Source of the DNA: Ignavibacteriaceae bacterium
Lineage (GTDB): Bacteria > Bacteroidota > Ignavibacteria > Ignavibacteriales > Ignavibacteriaceae
NCBI GenBank assembly: GCA_019638025.1
Contig: JAHBUO010000001.1
Span: forward strand, 62,001 to 126,000
Length of the DNA: 64,000 nt
Direction of reading: 5' to 3'
Position 1 is the stretch's first letter. The number at the start of each line of letters is the position of its first letter. The notes below the pieces were generated by a model. It worked only from the letters and a program-made list of their open reading frames with translations, ran no database searches and had not been told where the DNA came from. Position numbers and translations under genes: made by a program. This document shows, piece by piece, positions 53,120 to 64,000 of this stretch.

Positions 53120-55111
53120 ATGCATGATTACGGTATAATACGAGAAATAGTAATTATTCTTGCGGTTTCATTACCGATACTTTTTCTTTTTAAAAAGGCT
53201 AATATCCCGAGTATTATAGGATTTTTAATTGCGGGTGTAATCATTGGTCCATTCGGATTTAAACTGATTGACGATACTTCTAAAATTGAAGTAATGGCAG
53301 AAATAGGCGTAATTCTTTTGATGTTTACTATCGGACTTGAATTCTCAATAGAAAAGTTAATCAAGATGAAAGAGCTACTTTTCTTTACGGGAGGATTTCA
53401 AGTAATCGGAACAATTGCAATTGCCGGAATTATATTTTACTCGTTCGGAGTTCCTCTTAACAGCGCATTATTTTTTGGAATGCTTATCTCACTTTCAAGC
53501 ACGGCAATAGTGCTTAAACTGCTGGTTGACAAAAATGATTTAAGTTCTCCTTACGGAAAAATCTCTCTAAGTATTTTGATATTTCAGGACCTTGCAATAG
53601 TACCTATGTTGATTCTCCTTCCAATATTAGGAGCTGATGAAGGAGTTAGTTTAGCTGCCATTTCGGTACAAATGTTAATTTCTTTTGGATTGGTTGCAGT
53701 TATTATTCTCTTAGCAAAATATCTGATTCCGAAATTGCTATTTCACATAGCAAATTTGCGCATCCGCGAAGTATTTACAATAGGAATACTATTGTTCGTT
53801 TTGGGTATTTCTTATATGACTGAGGTGGTTGGACTCTCTTTTAGTATTGGAGCTTTTATCGCCGGAATAATAATTTCTGAATCGGAATTCTCTTATGAAA
53901 TTGTTGCTGAAATTCTCCCCTTTAAAGATGCATTTAATAGTTTATTCTTCGTCTCTGTCGGATTGTTACTTAACGTTGAATATATACTGATGAATCCGGT
54001 TATAGTCTTTCCTCTGATTGGAGGTATCATTTTGCTGAAGAGCGGAATCATAATATTGATAATTAAGGCTATGAAGTACCCGGCAAGAATTGGAGTAATT
54101 GCCGGCTTAAGCTTATCACAAATAGGTGAGTTTTCATTCATATTAGCACAAGCCGGAATTGGTTATGATTTAATCAGCAAAGAATTTTTTAATGCCTTCC
54201 TTGCGGCATCAATATTCACAATGATTTTTACCCCATTATTAATACAATTTGCTCCGCTGATTGCTTCAAAATTCTCTTTCCTCGATGGCAAAAATTTGCG
54301 TAATGTGGAGGTTGAAAATGAGTCTGAAGAAGTTGTATTAAAAAATCATGTTGTGATTGTCGGCTTTGGACTAAATGGTAAAAACCTTGCCACTGTATTA
54401 AAAGAAACCGGTATTCCGTATATAGTTGTTGAACTTAATCCCGAAACAGTTTTAAGGCAAAAATCTCTTGGAGAAAAAATCATTTATGGCGACAGCACAA
54501 AAAAAGAAATTCTACACAAAACGCATATCAAAGACGCTAAGGTAATTGTGTTTGCAATTTCTGATCCGGGTTCAACAAGGTCATCGCTAAAAGTAGTTAA
54601 GCAGATGAACCCAAATGTTTATGCTGTTGTTAGAACTAGATACATCAGCGAAATAGAAGATTTAATGAAACTCGGAGCAGATGAAGTAATCCCGGAGGAA
54701 TTTGAAACCTCGCTTCAGATTTTTGCAAAAGTTTTAACACAATACCACATTCCATTAAATGTAATTATGAAGCAGACCGCTTTATTAAGAGGTGAATCTT
54801 ATAGAATGATGCGACGAAGCGATAATGCTTCACCCCAATATTATCACTTAGATGAAATACTTGCTCAGGGTTTAACTGAAACATTTTTTGTATCTGAAAA
54901 TAATCGCTTTATTGGCAAATCTTTAAAAGAAATTAATTTGAGAGCCGCTACAGAAGCGACAATAATAGCTATCGTACGGGGAGCAAAAACAATATCTAAT
55001 CCAAGTGGAAATGAGAAGATATTTTATAACGATACGCTTGTTATAACCGGAACTCACTTAGCTGTTGATAAGGCTTTTGATTATTTGGAAGAAGTAACTA
55101 AAGACACCTAA
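53120..55111 (+). CDS. CPA2-family K+/Na+:H+ antiporter with TrkA domains
   Basis: 663 aa. Residues 1-385 form about 12 membrane segments of the monovalent cation:proton antiporter-2 family (SIIGFLIAGVIIGPFGF, LEFSIEKLIKM, SLSSTAIVLKLL). A TrkA-N Rossmann domain follows (about 405-525; HVVIVGFGLNGKNLATVL), then a TrkA-C domain (about 570-655). The arrangement resembles KefB/C and related K+ efflux proteins, gated by NAD(H) or other nucleotides at the TrkA domains. Divergent from the M24 gene across 127 nt. Confidence 0.92.
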   Translation: MHDYGIIREIVIILAVSLPILFLFKKANIPSIIGFLIAGVIIGPFGFKLIDDTSKIEVMAEIGVILLMFTIGLEFSIEKLIKMKELLFFTGGFQVIGTIAIAGIIFYSFGVPLNSALFFGMLISLSSTAIVLKLLVDKNDLSSPYGKISLSILIFQDLAIVPMLILLPILGADEGVSLAAISVQMLISFGLVAVIILLAKYLIPKLLFHIANLRIREVFTIGILLFVLGISYMTEVVGLSFSIGAFIAGIIISESEFSYEIVAEILPFKDAFNSLFFVSVGLLLNVEYILMNPVIVFPLIGGIILLKSGIIILIIKAMKYPARIGVIAGLSLSQIGEFSFILAQAGIGYDLISKEFFNAFLAASIFTMIFTPLLIQFAPLIASKFSFLDGKNLRNVEVENESEEVVLKNHVVIVGFGLNGKNLATVLKETGIPYIVVELNPETVLRQKSLGEKIIYGDSTKKEILHKTHIKDAKVIVFAISDPGSTRSSLKVVKQMNPNVYAVVRTRYISEIEDLMKLGADEVIPEEFETSLQIFAKVLTQYHIPLNVIMKQTALLRGESYRMMRRSDNASPQYYHLDEILAQGLTETFFVSENNRFIGKSLKEINLRAATEATIIAIVRGAKTISNPSGNEKIFYNDTLVITGTHLAVDKAFDYLEEVTKDT

Positions 55112-55226
55112 ATCTCTTCAACACATTATAATAAAAAGTTAAACTGCAATTTGTTTTTTTTGACAAATATTTTTAGTTTGCTTGTGGGCAAGGTAAAAAA
55201 TCAATCAAAAAAAAGAGAGGTGTGCT

Positions 55227-56333
55227 ATGAATAAAAATAGCAGATTAGGCATCCGCATGATGCTTCTAAGTGTTATTTTCATTTTTACAATTAATGAAAA
55301 ACTCCATTCCCAATTATTATTTGGCGCTGATTCCATCAGTACCAATTGGCCAAATATGACTTATTTCGATTTCAGTTCACAATCTTCCTCCAATGATTCT
55401 ACAGGAACAAATTTTCTTGCAGATTTCAGAGGAACCTCAAACGAAGGGTTGAACTTTGGCGCCGAAAATACACAAATACCCGGAAGACGTTATTTGAGAT
55501 ATGCCATAAATGGAAATCTTGACACAGTTACAACTGTCCCCGAATGGACAGGGTTAGCTCCATGGGTGACAGTTTCGTGGGATTGGCCAAATGGCACATC
55601 AGGACAACCTGTAAAAGTGGGAGAACTTTGGGTTGTTTACACACGCGAAGGACATTATGCATGTATGGAAATAACATACACCGACAGTTCCAATGGGCAA
55701 CCCGGTTTTGGCACCTATTTTAAGTTCAGATATAAATATCAACCTAACGGAACCAGAAATCTTACAGGAGTTATTCCTGTCGAATTAACAAGTTTTATCG
55801 GAACAGTAAACCATAATAATGTTACTCTTCAATGGATTACATCTTCAGAAACCAATAACGCCGGTTTTAATGTTGAAAGAAAATCAAATAACGAAGAATG
55901 GGCTACAATATCGCATGTGAGTGGAAAGGGAACATCAACCGAAAAAAATGTATACTTATTTGAAGATTTGAATCTCAATGACGGAAATTATTCTTATCGT
56001 TTAAAACAAATTGATTTCGATGGGAAATTTGAATATACCAACGAAATCAATGTAGAGATAACCACATTAAATAAATTTTCATTAAATCAGAATTACCCAA
56101 ATCCCTTTAATCCGGCAACTGTAATTAGTTACTACTTACCCGAAGCTACCTTTGTAACTTTAAGAGTTTATAATTCAATTGGGGAAGAGGTAACTCAATT
56201 AGTAAATCAGTATAAAGATGCAGGTTCACATTCAATTGAATTCAATGCAGAAAAACTGAGTAGTGGAATTTATCTTTATAAATTTTCTGCCGGAAATTTG
56301 ATTGAAACTAAAAAAATGATTTTGTCTAAATAA
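55227..56333 (+). CDS. T9SS type A sorting domain protein, 368 aa
   Basis: A signal peptide (about 1-28, ending EKLHSQ) is followed by a region without a recognised family (about 30-185). Then comes the linker usual in these proteins (VELTSFIGTVNHNNVTLQW, about 190-270), and a complete sorting domain (NYPNPFNPATVISYYLPEA ... SSGIYLYKFSAG ... KKMILSK). The ATG has GAGAGGTG 6 nt upstream. A terminator follows. The protein should be secreted through the outer membrane; its task is unknown. Confidence 0.88.
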   Translation: MNKNSRLGIRMMLLSVIFIFTINEKLHSQLLFGADSISTNWPNMTYFDFSSQSSSNDSTGTNFLADFRGTSNEGLNFGAENTQIPGRRYLRYAINGNLDTVTTVPEWTGLAPWVTVSWDWPNGTSGQPVKVGELWVVYTREGHYACMEITYTDSSNGQPGFGTYFKFRYKYQPNGTRNLTGVIPVELTSFIGTVNHNNVTLQWITSSETNNAGFNVERKSNNEEWATISHVSGKGTSTEKNVYLFEDLNLNDGNYSYRLKQIDFDGKFEYTNEINVEITTLNKFSLNQNYPNPFNPATVISYYLPEATFVTLRVYNSIGEEVTQLVNQYKDAGSHSIEFNAEKLSSGIYLYKFSAGNLIETKKMILSK

Positions 56334-56353
56334 TACAAGTAAATTAAGTTAAG

Positions 56354-56381
56354 AGCCATGGACAGAGTATTGTTCATGGCT
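56354..56381 (+). terminator. Likely terminator after the 368-aa T9SS gene
   Basis: AGCCATGGACA (56354-56364) and TGTTCATGGCT (56371-56381) pair over 11 bp with one G-T, around a GAGTAT loop. The following T-rich tail (TATTATATATTTT) is broken by A, so strength is uncertain. Confidence 0.6.
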
Positions 56382-56482
56382 TATTATATATTTTCAATTA
56401 TTAAAATTGTACATCCATTCTCTAATTTGTAATTTAGGGTGTTAGATAAATTGATAACTTAGATTATACAACAGAGAAAGAT

Positions 56483-57202
56483 GTGCTAACCCTTAAAGAA
56501 CTTCAATCTGAAATAAAAGCTAATGCTAATCCTGCAAAAGCTAAATTCCTTCAGGGATTTTTTAAAACCGGAAAAGGAGAATATGCCGAAGGGGATATAT
56601 TTCTGGGAATTACCGTCCCGACTTCCCGAAGTCTTGCAAAAAAGTATTCGCAAATATCCACTGCCGATGCATTTGAACTTCTTAAATCAAAGTATCATGA
56701 AGAGCGGCTGATTGCCATTTTCATATTCACTCGTCATTTTGAAAAAGGCGATGAGAAACTGAAAACTAAAATTGTGAATGAATATTTAAAGAACACCAAA
56801 CTCATAAATAATTGGGATTTAGTCGATTCAAGTGCGTATAAAATTCTCGGTAAGTATTTGCTTGATAAACCCAAAGATATTCTTTTCAAACTGGCGAAAT
56901 CAAATCTGTTGTGGGATAGAAGAATATCAATAATATCTACATACGCCTTTATTAAAGCGGGCGAAACAGCTACTACTTTTCAATTGGCTCTTCAATTAAT
57001 TGATAATAAAGAAGATTTAATGCACAAGGGTGTCGGTTGGATGCTTCGTGAAGCCGGTAAACCTGATCCTGTCGGTTTAGATATTTTTTTAGCTGAACAT
57101 CACAAAAAGATGCCACGAACAATGTTAAGATATGCAATTGAAAAATTTCCCGAATCAAAACGAAAAGCATTTTTATCAGGAGAAATTGAAAGTTATTTAT
57201 AA
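56483..57202 (+). CDS. AlkD-like DNA alkylation repair glycosylase
   Basis: 239 aa all-helical HEAT-like repeat protein of the AlkC/AlkD family, which removes alkylated bases by clamping the backbone. Family signatures: FLGITVPTSRSLAKKY, KLINNWDLVDSSAYKILGKY, LLWDRRISIISTYAFIKAG and HKGVGWMLREAGKPD. These include the Trp/Asp/Arg residues that line the binding cleft. The start is GTG 56483; an ATG 2 nt upstream is out of frame and stops after two codons. Confidence 0.9.
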   Translation: MLTLKELQSEIKANANPAKAKFLQGFFKTGKGEYAEGDIFLGITVPTSRSLAKKYSQISTADAFELLKSKYHEERLIAIFIFTRHFEKGDEKLKTKIVNEYLKNTKLINNWDLVDSSAYKILGKYLLDKPKDILFKLAKSNLLWDRRISIISTYAFIKAGETATTFQLALQLIDNKEDLMHKGVGWMLREAGKPDPVGLDIFLAEHHKKMPRTMLRYAIEKFPESKRKAFLSGEIESYL

Positions 57203-57239
57203 AAACTTCTCATCAGAATTATAGGAAAGACAAACAGTA

Positions 57240-57791
57240 ATGAAATTAAATTTAGGTTGCGGAAAAGATATTAAATCGGGTTATGTTAATCTTGATATTG
57301 TTGATTATGGCGGAAACGACATTCATGATATTAATACTTTCCCATATCCTTATCCCGAAAATCATTTTGATGAGATTTTTTGTTCACACATTTTAGAGCA
57401 TCTCGACAGTTTTCACAAAACAGTTACCGAACTTCATAGAATTTCAAAGCCGAATGGAGTTATCATTGTTTATGCCCCATTCTTTCTTAACACAAAGTAC
57501 TTCGGAGAACCCGATCATAAAATTCCCTTTTCGATAAGAACTTTTGATAATTATGAATATATCGGCAATCGCAAACTTAAGTTCTATGAAAAATGGAAGT
57601 TGAATCATCGCACGAATTATGAAGGGAAAGCTCAATTTGAAGTCATAGAAAAAAAATTCATCACTTCACATTTTTCAGTGCTTAAATGGTTAGATGTAGT
57701 CGTCAACATTGAACCGGTAATTTATGAAAGATTTTTCGCCGGAATATTTTCACCCGAAGAAGTTTACTTTAAATTACGAGTTGTGAAATAA
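57240..57791 (+). CDS. SAM-dependent methyltransferase, class I
   Basis: 183 aa, short for the family. The N-terminus opens directly with the cofactor motif LNLGCGKDIKSGYVNLDI, then FPYPYPENHFDEIFCSHILE (motif II region) and LHRISKPNGVIIVYAPFF. This is a Methyltransf_11-like enzyme, often found in sugar or glycan biosynthesis. No substrate can be inferred. It is 37 nt after the alkylation-repair gene. Confidence 0.88.
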   Translation: MKLNLGCGKDIKSGYVNLDIVDYGGNDIHDINTFPYPYPENHFDEIFCSHILEHLDSFHKTVTELHRISKPNGVIIVYAPFFLNTKYFGEPDHKIPFSIRTFDNYEYIGNRKLKFYEKWKLNHRTNYEGKAQFEVIEKKFITSHFSVLKWLDVVVNIEPVIYERFFAGIFSPEEVYFKLRVVK

Positions 57792-57792
57792 C

Positions 57793-58167
57793 TTAATCTT
57801 TATATTCTTGCTTCACAGCCGCTAAAATCAACATTCCCCAGCCTACAAGGAATAGAACTCCGCCGACAGGAGTGAGGAATGTCAAAAACTTAATTCCGGT
57901 TATAGAATAAACATAAAGTGAAAATGAAAAGAATAAAATTCCGCTCAGAAAGAAAGGAAGTGTGAATTTTATTTTATTAAAACTTGATAATGAAATTGCT
58001 AGCATAACCACGGCATGAATCAAGTGATAAAACACCCCCGTTTTGTAGATTTCTTGAATATGCTCACTAACCATGTTTTTTAACCCATGCCCCCCGAAAG
58101 CACCGAGAGCTACACCGAGCAACCCCATAATGCCGCTGACGATAATCCATCTTTTACTATCTGACAT
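57793..58167 (-). CDS. DUF423 membrane protein
   Basis: 124 aa with four membrane helices. The stretch MGLLGVALGAFGGHGLKN and FYHLIHAVVMLAI are typical of the DUF423 (YgdD-like) family, whose function is unknown. Ends 1 nt from its convergent neighbour; its start is about 100 nt from the OB-fold gene on the other strand. Confidence 0.9.
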   Translation of the reverse strand: MSDSKRWIIVSGIMGLLGVALGAFGGHGLKNMVSEHIQEIYKTGVFYHLIHAVVMLAISLSSFNKIKFTLPFFLSGILFFSFSLYVYSITGIKFLTFLTPVGGVLFLVGWGMLILAAVKQEYKD

Positions 58168-58266
58168 ACTATCCTTTTTAATTGATAATCCAATCCGCTT
58201 TCACTTGATACGAAAAGGAATAAAATTGTATCTTGAAACATCAAAATAAAAACAAAAGGAATAAAA

Positions 58267-58608
58267 ATGGTGAAAAAATTATTTGTCCCGATTATGTTGG
58301 TTGTAGTAGTTGCGGTAATTTATCTAACATATTTTTCAAAAAAAGAAGGTCTCGGCTCATTTTCTGATTTTGATACCAATAACAATGCAAATAAAGATAT
58401 TCGAGTTGAAATCGTAACTGAACGAGGAATTCGTAAAGATGAAGCTTCAGGGGCAACAACATTTTACGCGCGTGATAAAAATGGAGTTGAAGTTTTTGTT
58501 CAAGCACCTTTGATGCTTCCTCCATCATTTGAAATGAATACCGTCGTTACTTTGCGCGGACACTTGCACAAAGAATATTTTCACGCAGCTGAAGTAATGA
58601 TTAAATAA
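58267..58608 (+). CDS. Membrane-anchored OB-fold protein resembling CcmE
   Basis: 113 aa: one N-terminal membrane anchor (LFVPIMLVVVVAVIYLTYF) and then an OB-like domain with TTFYARDKNGVEVFV, LPPSFEMNTVVTLRGHLH and YFHAAEVMIK. The pattern, including the terminal 'F-x-A-x-x-V-x-x-K', resembles the heme chaperone CcmE. The protein stops at that Lys and lacks the C-terminal His-x-x-x-Tyr that CcmE uses to bind heme. So it is either a relative with another role or one of unknown function. AAAGGA lies 6 nt before the ATG. uvrB starts 19 nt later. Confidence 0.6.
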   Translation: MVKKLFVPIMLVVVVAVIYLTYFSKKEGLGSFSDFDTNNNANKDIRVEIVTERGIRKDEASGATTFYARDKNGVEVFVQAPLMLPPSFEMNTVVTLRGHLHKEYFHAAEVMIK

Positions 58609-58627
58609 CTTAGACTGAATATTTCTC

Positions 58628-60643
58628 TTGGAAAAATTTAAACTTGTTTCTAACTATCAACCTTCCGGAGACCAACCGGAAGCTATCAAACAGCTTGTTG
58701 ATGGTATTTCTCGTGGTGATAAATTCCAGACTCTGCTTGGTGTAACAGGTAGCGGCAAAACTTTTACTATCTCAAATGTGATTGAAAAGGTAAATAAACC
58801 TACACTAATTATCTCTCACAACAAAACCCTTGCCGCACAACTTTATTCGGAGTTTAAAGCTTTTTTTCCTGAGAATGCTGTGGAATTTTTCATCAGTTAT
58901 TATGATTATTATCAGCCTGAAGCCTATGTAGTTTCAAGTGATTTATATATCGAAAAAGATTTTGCAGTTAATGATGAAATTGATAGGCTTCGATTAAAAG
59001 CAACTACCGCTCTTGTTGAAGGGCGAAGCGATGTTATAATAGTTGCGAGCGTGAGCTGTATTTACGGTATCGGCGCCCCGCAAGATTATGTAAATCAAAT
59101 TCTATTTTTGAAAAAGGGGGAAATTCTTCCAAAGAAAAAACTGCTTCGTAAACTCACCGATATTTATTATGTAAGAAATGATGTCGAACTTACTCGCGGA
59201 AATTTCCGGGCACGCGGTGATGTTGTCGATATAATTCCGGCTTATCAATACGAAGAAGCTATTCGCGTTCAATATTTTGATGATGAGATTGAAAAGCTCT
59301 CAATTATTGATGCTATAACCGGTGAAACTCTTAGAGAGATTGAATCAACCGCCGTTTATCCCGCAAAGTATTATGTCTCTGACAGAGAAAGTCTTCAAAG
59401 AGCTATTAAAACAATTGAAGTTGAGTTAGCCGAACAACTTGATTATTTCAGATCGCAAGAAAAGTATCTTGAAGCTCAAAGAATTGAACAACGAACTAAG
59501 TTCGATATCGAAATGATGAAAGAAGTCGGGTATTGTTCCGGAATCGAAAATTATTCACGGCATATAGACCAACGCCCACCTGGTTCGCGTCCTTATTGCT
59601 TATTCGATTATTTCCCAAAAGATTTTCTTCTGATTGTTGATGAATCTCATGTAACTGTTCCTCAAATAAGAGGAATGTATAACGGAGATAGAGCAAGAAA
59701 AATGACTCTTGTTGATTATGGTTTCCGACTACCATCAGCGTTAGATAATCGTCCGATGACATTTAACGAATTTGACTCAATGTTAAATCAAACAATTTTT
59801 GTTAGCGCAACACCTGCTGATTTTGAGCTTGCACGAAGCGAAGGTATTTATGTTGAACAAATTATTCGCCCAACGGGATTGCTTGACCCCGAAATTGAAG
59901 TTCGTCCAATAAAAGGACAAATAGATGATTTGCTTGGTGAAATTCAAATCCGAATCGAAAAGAAAGAGAGAGTTCTGGTAACAACTCTAACAAAAAAAAT
60001 GGCTGAAGATTTAGCTGATTATCTCGACAAACTTAATATCAGAGTCCGATATATTCACAGTGATATTGATGCCCTTGAACGAGTTGAAATATTAAGAGAT
60101 CTTAGACTCGGGGATTTTGATGTTTTAGTGGGAGTAAACCTTTTGCGCGAGGGACTTGATTTACCGGAAGTTTCGCTTGTTGCAATTATCGATGCAGATA
60201 AAGAGGGATTTTTGCGAAGCGAGCGTTCATTAATGCAAACCGCCGGAAGAACAGCAAGAAATCAAAACGGTCTTGTTATTATGTATGCAGATAAAATTAC
60301 TGATTCAATGAGAAAAACGATTGATGAAACTAAACGCCGACGCAAACTTCAAATTGAATATAATACAGCAAATAATATCACCCCAAAAACAATTCACAAA
60401 AGTGTAGAAGAAATACTTTCCTCAACCTCAATTGCTGATGTGCGGAAGAAAGATATCGGAACAATCGATGCTTCATTTTCCAAAGTTGCCGAGCCTGTTA
60501 TTAAGTACATGAGTACAGAACAGCGTGAAGATTTGATAAATCAACTTACAGAAGAGATGTACAAAGCGGCTAAAGACCTTGAGTTTGAGCGTGCCGCAGC
60601 TCTGCGTGATGAAATTGAAAGATTAAAGAAACATCTAAAATAA
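58628..60643 (+). CDS. uvrB: Excinuclease ABC subunit B
   Basis: 671 aa, normal length. The helicase-like core of nucleotide excision repair that verifies damage with UvrA and recruits UvrC. Walker A GVTGSGKT at 38-45, beta-hairpin [40 protein letters not shown] and the C-terminal UVR motif (about 630-668, [13 protein letters not shown]) are all present. The start must be TTG at 58628: a stop lies a few codons upstream and the conserved N-terminus follows at once. It has no strong ribosome site and may depend on coupling to the upstream OB-fold gene. Confidence 0.97.
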   Translation: MEKFKLVSNYQPSGDQPEAIKQLVDGISRGDKFQTLLGVTGSGKTFTISNVIEKVNKPTLIISHNKTLAAQLYSEFKAFFPENAVEFFISYYDYYQPEAYVVSSDLYIEKDFAVNDEIDRLRLKATTALVEGRSDVIIVASVSCIYGIGAPQDYVNQILFLKKGEILPKKKLLRKLTDIYYVRNDVELTRGNFRARGDVVDIIPAYQYEEAIRVQYFDDEIEKLSIIDAITGETLREIESTAVYPAKYYVSDRESLQRAIKTIEVELAEQLDYFRSQEKYLEAQRIEQRTKFDIEMMKEVGYCSGIENYSRHIDQRPPGSRPYCLFDYFPKDFLLIVDESHVTVPQIRGMYNGDRARKMTLVDYGFRLPSALDNRPMTFNEFDSMLNQTIFVSATPADFELARSEGIYVEQIIRPTGLLDPEIEVRPIKGQIDDLLGEIQIRIEKKERVLVTTLTKKMAEDLADYLDKLNIRVRYIHSDIDALERVEILRDLRLGDFDVLVGVNLLREGLDLPEVSLVAIIDADKEGFLRSERSLMQTAGRTARNQNGLVIMYADKITDSMRKTIDETKRRRKLQIEYNTANNITPKTIHKSVEEILSSTSIADVRKKDIGTIDASFSKVAEPVIKYMSTEQREDLINQLTEEMYKAAKDLEFERAAALRDEIERLKKHLK

Positions 60644-60675
60644 AAAACCGCCTTCAAATTAAATTAAAGGCGGTT
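60641..60675 (-). terminator. Terminator of aspS, also in the uvrB/aspS convergent gap
   Basis: Minus-strand reading: AACCGCCTT and AAGGCGGTT form a perfect 9-bp stem (60667-60675 with 60646-60654), followed by TTTTTTA. No T-run follows on the plus side, so it mainly serves aspS. Confidence 0.85.
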
Positions 60676-60696
60676 CACACAAAATCAGTTTATCAA

Positions 60697-62475
60697 CTAT
60701 CGAATTTTAATATGCAACTCTTTAAGTTGATGCTCATCAACTATTGAAGGGGCATCATCCATTAAAGAAATTCCGCTTGCTGTTTTAGGAAATGCAATAA
60801 CTTCCCTAATTGAGTGCTCACCTGCAAAAATCATTGCAAGTCTATCAAACCCGAATGCAATTCCGCCATGAGGTGGAGCACCGTATTTAAATGCATTCAT
60901 CAAAAATCCAAATTTTAATTCAGCTTCCTCCGGAGAAATACCAAGGGCTTCAAACATTTTGGCTTGTAATTCACTGTTGTGAATTCTAATACTTCCACCG
61001 GCGATTTCGCTGCCGTTTAGAACAAGGTCGTATGCACGCGCTTTAACGTTTGCCCTATCGGAATCCATTAGCGGAATATCTTCAATTCTTGGTGAAGTGA
61101 ATGGATGATGCATTGCATAGAAACGCTTTGTTTCTTCATCCCACTCGAATAATGGGAAGTCTGTTACCCATAACAATTTTGGTTCGGAATCTGCTTTGAT
61201 TAATTCTAATCTTTTAGCCATTTCGAGTCTTAAAGAACCCATCAACGAGAGTGTTTTTAATTTATTTCCGGTCAAGATGAAAAGTAAGTCGCCAGGTTTA
61301 GCATCCATTTTGGAAATTAGATTTTTTTGTTCTTCTTCAGAGAAGAATTTCATTGTCGGAGACTCAAGCACAGCTCCATTTTCTGAATCTTTTACTCTAA
61401 TCCAAATCAAACCGCCTGCACCGAGTTTCTTCATAAAGTCTGTAAGAACATCAAGCTGATTCCTTGTGTATTCGCCGCAACCGGGAGCTTTTAGTCCGGT
61501 AACAATTCCCCCTTTTTCGATATTATCATGGAATACTTTAAAGCCGGTATTTGCGAAAATGCTATTTAGAGTTTCCATTTTTAATTTGAAACGGAGATCG
61601 GGTTTATCACTTCCGTAATTTTCCATTGCTTCATCAAAAGTCAAACGAGGGATTGGGAGTTGCAAATCTTTATTCCAAATTTCTTTGTAAAGCTTTTGCA
61701 TTAATCCTTCCATCATTTCAAAAATATTTTCTTGATCGATAAAGGACATTTCAACATCTATTTGTGTGAATTCAGGTTGACGATCAGCGCGTAAATCTTC
61801 ATCACGGAAGCATTTTACAATTTGGAAATAGCGGTCTAAACCAGAAACCATCAATATTTGTTTATACTGCTGAGGCGATTGTGGTAACGCATAAAATTTT
61901 CCTTTGTGCAATCTGCTTGGAACAAGAAAATCTCGCGCTCCCTCGGGAGTACTTTTCATTAAAACCGGGGTTTCAACTTCAACAAAACTATTTTCATCAA
62001 AATATTTTCTTACTGATTGATACATTTTATGTCGAAGTATCAAATTTTTCTGAACTGAAGGGCGACGCAAATCGAGATAACGATATTTCAGGCGTAAATC
62101 TTCATGAGCATCAGTATCATCTTTAATTTGGAAAGGAGGCGTTTTTGCTTCGTTCAAGATTACAAGTTTGTTGACCATAACATCAACTAAACCTGTTTGA
62201 AGATTTAGATTTTCAGTTCCTTCGGGGCGTTTTCTAACAACACCTTCAATTGAAATTACAAATTCAGAACGAAGGTCTTTTGCTGTGTGGTGCGCATCAG
62301 AATTAAAACCCGGCTCGAACACAATTTGTGTTAATCCGTATCTGTCACGTAATTCAATAAAAATTAATCCGCCTAAATCACGGCGTGTATCAACCCAACC
62401 GTTCAGAACAACCAATTCACCGACATTACTTTCTCTCAGCTCTCCGCAATTATGTGTACGTGTCTTAAAAACCAT
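60697..62475 (-). CDS. aspS: Aspartyl-tRNA synthetase
   Basis: 592 aa, the bacterial type with an insertion (GAD) domain. N-terminal OB anticodon-binding domain (about 1-105, with GWVDTRRDLGGLIFIELRDR). Class II motif 2 lies near FRDEDLRADRQPEFTQID and motif 3 in GFDRLAMIFAGE. RAHNSELQ-like 'IRIHNSELQ' and PHGGIAFG are characteristic of AspRS. Whether it also charges tRNA-Asn cannot be seen from the sequence; no amidotransferase genes are in the window. Confidence 0.97.
   Translation of the reverse strand: MVFKTRTHNCGELRESNVGELVVLNGWVDTRRDLGGLIFIELRDRYGLTQIVFEPGFNSDAHHTAKDLRSEFVISIEGVVRKRPEGTENLNLQTGLVDVMVNKLVILNEAKTPPFQIKDDTDAHEDLRLKYRYLDLRRPSVQKNLILRHKMYQSVRKYFDENSFVEVETPVLMKSTPEGARDFLVPSRLHKGKFYALPQSPQQYKQILMVSGLDRYFQIVKCFRDEDLRADRQPEFTQIDVEMSFIDQENIFEMMEGLMQKLYKEIWNKDLQLPIPRLTFDEAMENYGSDKPDLRFKLKMETLNSIFANTGFKVFHDNIEKGGIVTGLKAPGCGEYTRNQLDVLTDFMKKLGAGGLIWIRVKDSENGAVLESPTMKFFSEEEQKNLISKMDAKPGDLLFILTGNKLKTLSLMGSLRLEMAKRLELIKADSEPKLLWVTDFPLFEWDEETKRFYAMHHPFTSPRIEDIPLMDSDRANVKARAYDLVLNGSEIAGGSIRIHNSELQAKMFEALGISPEEAELKFGFLMNAFKYGAPPHGGIAFGFDRLAMIFAGEHSIREVIAFPKTASGISLMDDAPSIVDEHQLKELHIKIR

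Positions 62476-64000
<1,525 letters not shown>

Overview
The window is AT-rich bacterial chromosome, most likely from an Ignavibacteria-type member of the Bacteroidota/Chlorobi group (inference). The reasons are three secreted proteins with complete type IX secretion (T9SS) C-terminal sorting domains of the NYPNPFNP type, lipid A genes (so an outer membrane), pyruvate phosphate dikinase, a pyruvate:ferredoxin oxidoreductase-type gene, and heavy use of multi-PAS kinases. Several core genes (smc, lpxB, uvrB) can only start at TTG.

Layout. 1-3.4 kb: tail of a response regulator with a terminator, then a minus-strand signalling operon (108-aa regulator, HDOD protein, PAS histidine kinase). 3.6-10.4 kb: a family 9 glycosyltransferase, an outer-membrane-like protein, a 570-aa Rossmann protein, a ChbG/HpnK-type deacetylase and a T9SS-secreted GHL10 glycosidase. 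10.4-18.1 kb: an accessory island with few genes (an uncharacterised 229-aa protein, a 75-aa charged protein, a 1055-aa type IIG-like restriction-methylase, an uncharacterised 156-aa protein). It is rich in repeats: six REP-like palindromes, two copies of a composite element about 5.5 kb apart, and two tandem arrays. 18.1-37 kb: a long minus-strand housekeeping block. It holds phospholipid synthesis (gpsA, plsY), isoprenoid synthesis (ispD), tRNA modification (queA), ppdK, lipid A synthesis (lpxK, a DUF374 acyltransferase, lpxB), an isoprenylcysteine methyltransferase-like gene, a HAD phosphatase, a T9SS protein, smc and a GH2-like membrane protein. Genes from the GH2-like protein to lpxK are tightly packed or overlap, so they probably form one operon. 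37.2-37.7 kb: rpsT with a good sigma70-type promoter, then tRNA-Asn and a strong terminator. 38.3-44.5 kb: a giant nine-PAS, three-GAF histidine kinase and its stand-alone receiver. 44.8-58.6 kb: mixed single genes, including an SRPBCC protein, a frameshifted DUF2975-like gene, a GH128-like lipoprotein, an ATP-grasp enzyme, a ClC transporter, lplA, an M24 peptidase, a CPA2 antiporter, a T9SS protein, an AlkD-like glycosylase and a methyltransferase. 58.6-64 kb: uvrB, aspS, and the start of a pyruvate:ferredoxin oxidoreductase-type alpha chain that runs off the window.

The least explained part is the 10.4-18.1 kb island. Its palindromes show paired (compensatory) substitutions between copies. 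The composite repeats bracket the restriction-methylase and the 156-aa gene. One palindrome appears to have become a transcription terminator. No complete new system can be proven from the sequence alone.
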